A DNA stretch of 64,000 bases, taken from positions 1 to 64,000 of the forward strand of contig NZ_VMOA01000030.1 of assembly GCF_020662345.1 (NCBI RefSeq), written 5' to 3'. This document shows, piece by piece, positions 57,707-64,000 of the stretch. A program made the position numbers and the translations under genes. Positions within the stretch are counted from its first letter, which is position 1. Every line of letters begins with the position of its first letter. The notes under the pieces were generated by a model. That model saw only the letters and a list, made by a program, of their open reading frames with translations, ran no database searches and was not told the DNA's origin. This DNA is from Methylobacterium sp. W2. GTDB taxonomy: Bacteria; Pseudomonadota; Alphaproteobacteria; Rhizobiales; Beijerinckiaceae.

Positions 57707-58501
57707 TCATTCCAGATGGGTCGTCATCATGCTCTTGGCGCGCTCGAAGGCCGCGGGGCCGAGGGCGAAGGGGCCGTCGAAGGGTCGCTCGTGGAGCGCG
57801 ATGACCGACAGCGTCCCGACCATCGCCGTGGAGAAGATGACGAGCGTGATCACCTGAGCGCGCGGCTTGTCGACATGGACGATGCCGATTGAGATCAGCG
57901 TCAGGGTGCAGAGAAACAGCAACGTCATCCACTTCGAATCGTCGCTCTCGCTCGCGCTCAGGGCCAGCCGCTCGCCCCGAGCCTCCCGCAGGTTCATGAC
58001 CGTGGTCATCAGGGCGCTATGAGCAACGACACCGGATGCGCTGGTCTGAACCGGGTCGGCCACCATCTTCATGAGCTTGCTGAGCGCCGCGCCCGCCTCG
58101 CTGGAATAGGGCGTCTTGGTTCCCATCTTCGGGAACTCGTCGGTGATCACCGCATCCGCATAGGCGAGCAGCGCCTTCTGAATGTCCGACATGTCCGAGA
58201 CCGTGGCCTCGCTGAGATCGTAGGCGGCGATCAGGTTGGCCCGCTCTGTCTGAACGATGCGCGACGCCTTCCCCTGCCGCTCCCAGGCATCGTTCGCCAC
58301 GAAGCCGGTCAGCAGGGCGAGCAGGATGCCGATCGAGCTGAAGAACGACGCGACGATACCGCCGACATTGTTGAGCAGATGGGTCCGGGTGTAGGGGACG
58401 TTCGTCAGGACGACCAGGGCGATAGAGACTGTCGCAAACAGGGAGGCGAGGATGACGATCATCAGCCAGATCGGTTGATCGAGCCAGAGTCCTAGGAGCA
58501 T
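57707..58501 (-). CDS. DUF4239 membrane protein
   Basis: This 264-residue protein has two hydrophobic helices at the N-terminus (LMIVILASLFATVSIALVVL; VASFFSSIGILLALLTGFVA), a soluble helical middle with AYDLSEATVSDMSD and two helices near the C-terminus (MTLLFLCTLTLISIGIV; VITLVIFSTAMVGTLSVIAL). This is the DUF4239/bestrophin-like layout. Function unknown. It lies convergent with queA and divergent from tgt. Confidence 0.83.
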   Translation of the reverse strand: MLLGLWLDQPIWLMIVILASLFATVSIALVVLTNVPYTRTHLLNNVGGIVASFFSSIGILLALLTGFVANDAWERQGKASRIVQTERANLIAAYDLSEATVSDMSDIQKALLAYADAVITDEFPKMGTKTPYSSEAGAALSKLMKMVADPVQTSASGVVAHSALMTTVMNLREARGERLALSASESDDSKWMTLLFLCTLTLISIGIVHVDKPRAQVITLVIFSTAMVGTLSVIALHERPFDGPFALGPAAFERAKSMMTTHLE

Positions 58502-58778
58502 TGATAGACCTCGCGATCCTATGGTGAGCCGGCCGCGCGGAAGAATCCTCGTCTGGAGGAGTCCTCGTTTTGAGGAAACCTAGTCTGAATATCCGGGTGG
58601 TTGGCGGATCTCCGATACCCCTTGAATGCGCTCTGGACCAGTAGCCCGGATCGACGACCACCGCCCCGGCATGGTCGACCTGTCTGGCACCGACAGGTCC
58701 GTTTGCGAGCGCACGTCCTCCCGCATCGGCTTTTGCCGACAACCGGCATCCACTTTTTCGGCCGATGCTCTAAACACC
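58502..58778. other. Region upstream of tgt
   Basis: This gap of 277 bp contains a pair of imperfect direct repeats (AATCCTCGTCTGGAGGAG / GTCCTCGTTTTGAGGAAA, about 58542-58578) and the likely tgt promoter. No gene. Confidence 0.35.
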
Positions 58779-59963
58779 ATGCCCATGTCCGAGACCCCCT
58801 CCCTCCACAGTCACGCTTCCGAGCATTTCACATTCCGCGTCGACGCCACCGACGGGCAGGCCCGCACCGGGGCGATCTCGATGCCGCGCGGAACGATCCG
58901 AACGCCGGCGTTCATGCCGGTGGGGACGGCGGCCACCGTGAAGGCGATGTATCCGGGCCAGGTTCGCGACCTCGGCGCCGACGTGGTGCTCGGCAACACC
59001 TACCATCTGATGTTGCGCCCCGGCCCCGAACGCATGGATCGGCTCGGCGGCCTTCACCATTTCATGAACTGGCCGCATCCGATCCTCACCGATTCCGGCG
59101 GTTTCCAGGTGATGTCTCTCTCCGCCCTGAGGAAACTCGACGAGCAGGGCGTCACCTTCCGTTCGCATGTGGACGGCTCGGCCCACCACATGAGCCCGGA
59201 GCGCAGTGTCGAGATCCAGGGGCTTCTCGGCTCGGACATCCAGATGCAGCTTGATGAATGCGTGCGGCTCCCCGCCGAGCGGCCGGCCATCGAGAGCGCC
59301 ATGCGGTTGTCCCTGCGCTGGGCCGAGCGCTGCCGGCTCCAGTTCGGCGAGCAGCCGGGCAAGGCGATGTTCGGCATCGTCCAGGGCGGCGACTTGCCGG
59401 ACCTGCGTGTCGAGAGCGCCAAGGGCCTCGTCGATCTCGACCTCAAGGGCTACGCCATCGGAGGCCTCGCTGTGGGCGAGCCGCAGGCGGTGATGCTGGC
59501 GATGATCGAGACGGTGGAGCCACATCTGCCCAGCGACAAGCCGCGCTACCTCATGGGCGTCGGCACGCCTGACGACCTGATGCGGTCGGTGGCACGCGGC
59601 ATCGACATGTTCGACTGCGTGATGCCGACCCGCGCCGGCCGCCACGGCCTCGCCTATACCCGCTTCGGACGGATCAACCTGCGCAATGCCCGGTTCGCCG
59701 AGGATAACCGCCCCCTCGACGAGACCTCCACCTGTCCGGCGGCGCGCGACTATTCCCGCGCTTACCTCCACCATCTCGTGCGCACCGACGAGATTCTGGG
59801 CATGATGCTGCTGACTTGGAATAACCTGTCCTACTACCAGGACCTTATGGCCGGCATGCGGGGAGCGATCGCCGCGGGCCGGCTTGCGGATTTCTCCGGC
59901 GAGACTCGCGAGGCCTGGGCCCGGGCCGAGGCCGAGCGCGCCAGCGCGAATCTGGCCGGTTGA
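58779..59963 (+). CDS. tgt: tRNA-guanine transglycosylase with altered zinc site
   Basis: This 394-residue Tgt exchanges guanine 34 for preQ1 in GUN-anticodon tRNAs. Active-site segments are [11 protein letters not shown] (first Asp), GGLAVGEP and the nucleophile Asp region [11 protein letters not shown]. The zinc site, normally CxCx2C...H, reads [17 protein letters not shown], followed by LLTWNNL: only the middle Cys is kept; the other ligand positions are Ser, Ala and Asn. Start may be 58779 or 58785. Pairs with queA. If the family tolerates this variant the fold must be stabilised without zinc. Confidence 0.93.
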   Translation: MPMSETPSLHSHASEHFTFRVDATDGQARTGAISMPRGTIRTPAFMPVGTAATVKAMYPGQVRDLGADVVLGNTYHLMLRPGPERMDRLGGLHHFMNWPHPILTDSGGFQVMSLSALRKLDEQGVTFRSHVDGSAHHMSPERSVEIQGLLGSDIQMQLDECVRLPAERPAIESAMRLSLRWAERCRLQFGEQPGKAMFGIVQGGDLPDLRVESAKGLVDLDLKGYAIGGLAVGEPQAVMLAMIETVEPHLPSDKPRYLMGVGTPDDLMRSVARGIDMFDCVMPTRAGRHGLAYTRFGRINLRNARFAEDNRPLDETSTCPAARDYSRAYLHHLVRTDEILGMMLLTWNNLSYYQDLMAGMRGAIAAGRLADFSGETREAWARAEAERASANLAG

Positions 59964-60052
59964 CCCCTTCGGCCCAACCCCCTATTGCGAGCCACGCTTC
60001 TCACGACAGCCGGCCCGATCCCCCCCATCGAGCCCGGCGCGTCAGAGCAAGC

Positions 60053-60128
60053 GAGCGCGTAGCTCAGCTGGTAGAGCAACGGACTTTTAATCTGTAGGTC
60101 CTGGGTTCGAGTCCCAGCGCGCTCACCA
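60053..60128 (+). tRNA. tRNA-Lys (anticodon TTT)
   Basis: The cloverleaf is complete. Acceptor stem GAGCGCG pairs with CGCGCTC (7/7), D arm GCTC...GAGC, anticodon stem A79-T95 to A83-T91 (with one G-T pair), anticodon TTT at 60086-60088, T arm CTGGG-TTCGAGT-CCCAG, discriminator A and encoded CCA. The CCA end is followed by an AT-richer region with a palindrome CTAGGAATCCTAG at 60166-60178. Confidence 0.95.
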
Positions 60129-60324
60129 ATGATTTCAATGACTTAGCCTGTTTAAGTTTGTGGTTCTAGGAATCCTAGCGACCATATAGCTACCACCGCG
60201 TTGCACCCTCCCGTACGAGCTGTTTGGGCCTGCTGCCTTCTAATCTCTTAATTGCCCAGAGGCACTGTGCGGTCTCGCTTGACGACCATCTTTATGTGAT
60301 AATTATGCGACAATAGGGTGCTTT

Positions 60325-60537
60325 GGGGCGTGCGTCGGAACGGGGGACAGCCACGACGCGATCAGCTTCATGCAGCGGCTGCCGTTCCGCCTGATGCTCG
60401 GGCGCGCCTACGATGACAAGGATGCCCAAGAAATGCGCAGCGGCCGGATCGCCCGGGCAGACGTGGCTGCATACATCGTCGGCCAGATCGCAGAACCGTC
60501 CCACGCGGGCAAGGTCGTCGTCCTCGTCCGGTGACGG
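60325..60537 (+). pseudogene. Remnant of an NAD(P)-binding SDR-like protein
   Basis: A stretch of frame reads GAGDSHDAISF-like GTGDSHDAISFMQRL, then LMLGRAYDDKDAQE, then GRIARADVAAYIVGQI ending in VLVR and a stop. This matches the ends of NAD(P)-binding atypical SDR proteins, but the roughly 30 residues normally between KDxQE and the ISRADVA-like segment are missing and the N-terminal half is absent. It follows the tRNA by 200 bp. Confidence 0.55.
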
Positions 60538-60591
60538 GGGACGCCGCGTCACGACTGCCTTCGCCCCCGCACCGCACCGAGATCGCCACAG

Positions 60592-62030
60592 ATGCCGAAC
60601 CTCGTCGAGTCCAGCCTGCGTGTCGCCGCCGAGGGCCTCGTCGCGCTGGTAGCGGCCTGCAACCGGCTACGCCTGCCGCGGACGCCGCACCCGTTCGTGG
60701 TCGGCGTGCACGCGCCGATGCGTGAGGAACTAACGCTGCCTTATCTGCCCGTGACCGGGGCGATCCCGGCTGGGCTCGACGGACACGCTACCTCAAGATG
60801 GGCGCCAACCCTGCCAGACCGACGACGCGCGGCCACGACTGGTTCCTGGGCGACGGTATGGTGCACGGCTTGCGCGTCGAAGGCGGTCAGGCCCTGTGGT
60901 ACCGCAACCGCTGGATCGGCTCGCGCGCGGCCTCCGCAGCGCTCGGCCGACCCGCCGCCCTGGGGCCGCGCCGGGGGGACGACACCGTCAACACCAACGT
61001 CGTCGAGATCGGCGGCCGCGCCTTCGCCGTGGTCGAGGCCGGCAGCTACCCCGTCGCGCTGTCGGAGGACCTGGAGACACAGCGCTACGATCCGTTCGGC
61101 GGCACGCTCGCCGGCTCCTTCAGCGGGCACCCGCACCGCGATCCGGCGAGCGGCGAGATCCACGCGATCGCCTATGACGGCCGCGTCTGGGACAGCGTGC
61201 GCCACGTCGTCCTCTCGGCCGCGGGCCGGGTCGTGCGCGACGTGTCGATCCCGGTCGAGCACGGCCCCTGCATCCACGATTGCGCGATCACGGCCCGTTT
61301 CGTGGTCGTGCTGGACCTGCCCGTCACCTTCTCGATGCGGGCGGTGCTGGCCGGCCACCGCTTCCCGTTCCGCTGGAATTCCGCTCACCGCGCCCGCGTC
61401 GGCCTGCTCCCGCGCCAGGGCAAGGCCGCCGACATCGCGTGGTGCGCGGTCGAACCGTGCTTCGTCTTCCACGTGGCCAACGCCTACGACGACGCGGACG
61501 GGCGGGTGGTCCTCGACGTCGTCGCCTACGAGAAGGTGTTCGCCTCGGCCGGCGGCGGCCTCGACACGCCGGGCCGGCTGGAGCGCTGGATCGCCGACCC
61601 CGCCACGGGGCGGGTCGACCGGCGGGTGATCGACCCCGCGCCGCAGGAGTTTCCCCGGATCGACGAGCGCCGCTTCGGGCGGCCTCACCGCTACGTCTAC
61701 GTCGGCTCCGTCCCGGCCGACGGCAACACGCAACTCGTTGGCGCGACGCAGATCTTCAAGCACGACCTGGCGATGGGGGAGCGGCGCGTGCACGAGTTTG
61801 GCCCCGACCGTGTCCCGGGGGAGTTCGTGTTCGTGCCGGCGGGGCCGGAGACCGGCGAGGACGAAGGATGGCTCGTCGGGCTCGTCATCGACACGGCGAG
61901 CGACACCACGGACTTCACAATCCTAGACGCGCGCGCGTTCGAGGCGCCGCCGGTCGCCACGGTCCGTCTCGGGCACCGGATCCCGCCGGGCTTCCACGGG
62001 AACTGGTTTCCGAATCAGAGGGCAGGATGA
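60592..62030 (+). pseudogene. Carotenoid cleavage oxygenase, frameshifted near the 5' end
   Basis: This is a RPE65/lignostilbene dioxygenase-family protein. The first 60-odd codons (MPNLVESSLRV to PAGLDG) read in one frame. The rest (RYLKMGANPARP, WFLGDGMVHGLR to the end) reads in another. The switch is at about 60780-60789, where GGACACGCTACC carries two extra bases or lacks one. Repaired length is about 479 residues, normal for the family. The four iron-binding His are present: HPHRDP, CIHDCAIT, VFHVANAY and GFHGNWF. A sequencing error cannot be excluded. Confidence 0.82.
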
Positions 62031-62064
62031 CGATCTCCAGTAACTCGGACGCTGGCGCGCGCGG

Positions 62065-63558
62065 TCACGTGCCGCAGAACGTGCGGTAGTCCGCCCCGCC
62101 GCCCTCGGGCGCCTCGGCATAGCGGGCGTGGGCAGGCTGGTCATCGTAGGGCCGCGACAGCACCGCTAACAGCTCCTCGAACGGGCCGAAGTCGGCGCGC
62201 TCGACCGCTGCCGCGATCATCGCCTCGACGTGGTGGTTGCGCGGGATGAAGGCCGGGTTGACCGCGCGCATCGCCGCCGCCGTCGCCGTGGGATTCCGTC
62301 CCCCCTCGGCCAACAGCTCCCGCCAGCGCACGGCCCAGCCGTCGTACACGGTCGGGTCGACGAACAGGTCGCGCACCCCGGCATCCGCCTCCGGCCGCTC
62401 GGCAGCGTCGCACAGGCGGCGGAAGGTCAGGGTGAAGTCCGCTTGGTCCCCCGCCATCCGCGCCAGCAAGTCGTCTGCGAGCGCGACGGCGCCATCCAGG
62501 TCCGCGGACAGGCCGAGCTTGTGCGCGAGACCACCGCGATACGCCGCCTCGAAGCGCGGGCTGAAGCCGGCGAGCGCCGCCTCGGCCGCTTCGACCGCCG
62601 CCGCCTCGTCCTCGGCCAGCAGCGGTAGCAAGGTCTCGGCGAGACGGGTTAGGTTCCACAGGGCGATCCCTGGCTGCTGGCCGTAGGCGTAGCGCCCGTG
62701 CGCGTCGATCGAGCTGAAGCTCGTGCGCGGATCGTAGTCGTCGAGGAAGGCGCAGGGACCGTAGTCGATCGTCTCGCCGGCCACCGACATGTTGTCGGTG
62801 TTCATCACCCCGTGGACGAAGCCGACCAGGAGCCAGGCCGCCACGAGGTCGGCTTGTCGGGCCACGACGCCGTCGAGCAATGCCCGGTAGGGGTGCTCCG
62901 CGGAGGACGCCTCGGGATAGTGCCGGGCGAGGGCGAGGGCGAGGGCGAGGGCGTGGTCGGCGAGCGCCCGCACCGCCTCTGCGTCGCCCCGGGCGGCGAA
63001 GTACTGGAATGTGCCGACCCGGATGTGACTGGCCGCCACGCGGGCCAGCACCGCCCCGGGCAGCCGGGTCTCGCGCAGGACCTGATCGCCGGTGGCGACC
63101 GCTGCCAGCGCCCGGGTGGTGGGGATGCCGAGCGCGGCCATGGCCTCGCTTACGAGGTACTCGCGCAGCACCGGCCCAAGCGCCGCCCGGCCGTCGCCTC
63201 GGCGGGAGAACGAAGTCGGGCCCGCGCCCTTGAGCTGGATGTCGCGGCGCTGCCCGTCACGGTCGATGACCTCGCCAATCAGGACGGCGCGCCCGTCGCC
63301 CAGCTGCGGCACGAAGTTGCCAAACTGGTGCCCAGCGTAGACCGTCGCGATCGGATCGGCGCCTTCTGGGACACGATTCCCCGCGAGCATCTCCACCCCA
63401 GCGAGGCCGGCGAGCCAATCCGGGTCCATGCCGAGGTTCGCCGCCAGCGCGCGGTTCAAACGGATCAGGCGCGGGGCTGCGACAGGTGTCGGGGCGCGGC
63501 GGGAGAAAAACCGGTCGGGCAAGCGGACGTAGCTGTTGTCGAACGGGATCGCGGTCAT
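62065..63558 (-). CDS. selO: Protein adenylyltransferase SelO (YdiU family)
   Basis: This 497-residue pseudokinase-fold enzyme transfers AMP to Ser, Thr and Tyr of proteins. Family marks are YAGHQFGNFVPQLGDGRA (about residues 95-112), KGAGPTSFSRRGDGRA and the active loop HGVMNTDNMSVAGETIDYGP. It ends TFCGT, with Cys where some homologues have selenocysteine. Its stop is 35 bp from the carotenoid oxygenase stop, convergent. Confidence 0.93.
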   Translation of the reverse strand: MTAIPFDNSYVRLPDRFFSRRAPTPVAAPRLIRLNRALAANLGMDPDWLAGLAGVEMLAGNRVPEGADPIATVYAGHQFGNFVPQLGDGRAVLIGEVIDRDGQRRDIQLKGAGPTSFSRRGDGRAALGPVLREYLVSEAMAALGIPTTRALAAVATGDQVLRETRLPGAVLARVAASHIRVGTFQYFAARGDAEAVRALADHALALALALARHYPEASSAEHPYRALLDGVVARQADLVAAWLLVGFVHGVMNTDNMSVAGETIDYGPCAFLDDYDPRTSFSSIDAHGRYAYGQQPGIALWNLTRLAETLLPLLAEDEAAAVEAAEAALAGFSPRFEAAYRGGLAHKLGLSADLDGAVALADDLLARMAGDQADFTLTFRRLCDAAERPEADAGVRDLFVDPTVYDGWAVRWRELLAEGGRNPTATAAAMRAVNPAFIPRNHHVEAMIAAAVERADFGPFEELLAVLSRPYDDQPAHARYAEAPEGGGADYRTFCGT

Positions 63559-64000
63559 GGTTGGGAGTTATGGGCGATCGCGGCGGCGGACAAGCGCCTT
63601 CCGGGGACCGGTGGGTAACAATACGCGAGAAGGCGCGCGGCCGCGTCGCCGACACTGCTTCCAGTCTGATGCCGGTATGTTCCGGGCTACCGCCATCTGC
63701 GCAAAGCTGACGCAGTCAGCCTGCACGATGCGTAGATCCAGGTCGGGAACGAGCGCAGACCGAGCCGTCGCCCCCGCCGAGTTCCATCGGCGTCGATCCC
63801 ATCACCACCGACATCGCCGACCGCAAGGAGCGAGACGCCAGGGCCAACAACCCCGGCGCCTTGTTCACCGAGGTCAGCACCGCGGTCCATGCCCTACTGG
63901 CAGACAGATCAACGAATCCTACGCGGGTTTATAAAAGACGATCGATTTCACCTTGTGGCCACCCCTCCAGCGCGGAGTTGTTACAGCCCATTCATAGCCA
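63559..64000. other. Window edge with no assignable gene
   Basis: A plus-strand frame stays open from about 63733 to the edge and has protein-like composition in the middle (GVDPITTDIADRKERDARAN, 63792 onward), but it lacks a start with a ribosome site and I recognise no family. The last 100 bp are less GC-rich. It may be a gene remnant or the start of another mobile patch. Confidence 0.3.

Noticed and set aside
63930..64000. Transposase end at the right edge
   Set aside because: The last frame has no recognisable transposase motif and is too short to judge.

Overview
The window is GC-rich DNA from an alphaproteobacterium. Gene content points to Methylobacterium/Methylorubrum or a close relative in the Hyphomicrobiales: a fused urease gamma-beta subunit, methylated-amine catabolism genes, HWE/FixL-like signalling genes and RTX exoproteins. 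That assignment comes from recognising protein families, not from a database search. It reads as an accessory-rich chromosome segment. No plasmid or phage replication gene, rRNA, CRISPR array or intact transposase was seen.

Layout. 1-7 kb: a cut-off cNMP-binding/thioredoxin-reductase-like flavoprotein, two overlapping sensor kinases, a FixJ-type regulator, a lone receiver, and an alpha/beta hydrolase. 7-19.6 kb: LysR, quinone oxidoreductase, EamA and TehA-type transporters, an IorAB-type molybdenum hydroxylase whose large subunit is frameshifted, two GlxA-type AraC regulators around an SDR, a small protein faintly like the HlyC acyltransferase, and a PfkB kinase divergent from a GntR/UTRA regulator. 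20-24 kb: a 1298-residue serralysin-type RTX metalloprotease with a 258-bp internal tandem repeat. 24.4-31 kb: ureE-F-AB-C-G-D followed by urtA alone. 31-44 kb: a methylated-amine island with trimethylamine monooxygenase, trimethylamine N-oxide demethylase (DUF1989 + GcvT), a LuxR regulator, a free-standing GcvT-like protein, an APC permease, and the three-gene dimethylamine monooxygenase. 44-49 kb: LysR, DctA-type carrier, D-tartrate dehydratase and tartrate dehydrogenase. 49-56.5 kb: a DUF1275 protein, a decayed dienelactone hydrolase, a PAS3-MCP-PilZ soluble transducer, a beta-helix RTX protein and a CDF metal exporter. 56.5-60.1 kb: queA and tgt (queuosine) and tRNA-Lys. 60.1-64 kb: a patch after the tRNA with a dehydrogenase remnant, a frameshifted carotenoid oxygenase and selO.

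How the parts fit. The 31-44 kb genes give an almost complete route for aerobic trimethylamine use: TMA to TMAO (Tmm), TMAO to DMA plus formaldehyde captured on tetrahydrofolate (Tdm), and DMA to monomethylamine (Dmm proteins, with the GcvT-like protein likely taking the second formaldehyde). Urease next door releases ammonium, so the two blocks together look like a nitrogen (and C1) scavenging region. The tartrate genes form a separate uptake-dehydration-oxidation module.

The most unusual non-coding signals are two families of dispersed palindromic repeats: a 65-120 bp family around tmm and the luxR gene (four copies, one inverted), and a 77-83 bp MITE-like hairpin with one copy in the dmm/permease divergent region and one after the chemotaxis-like gene. 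Several genes are decaying (iorB, carotenoid oxygenase, dienelactone hydrolase, a 2-hydroxyacid dehydrogenase tail, an NAD(P)-binding protein). I found no wholly new system. The strongest novelty candidates are the methylamine island's transporter/regulator pairing, the repeat families, and the Tgt enzyme lacking most of its zinc ligands.
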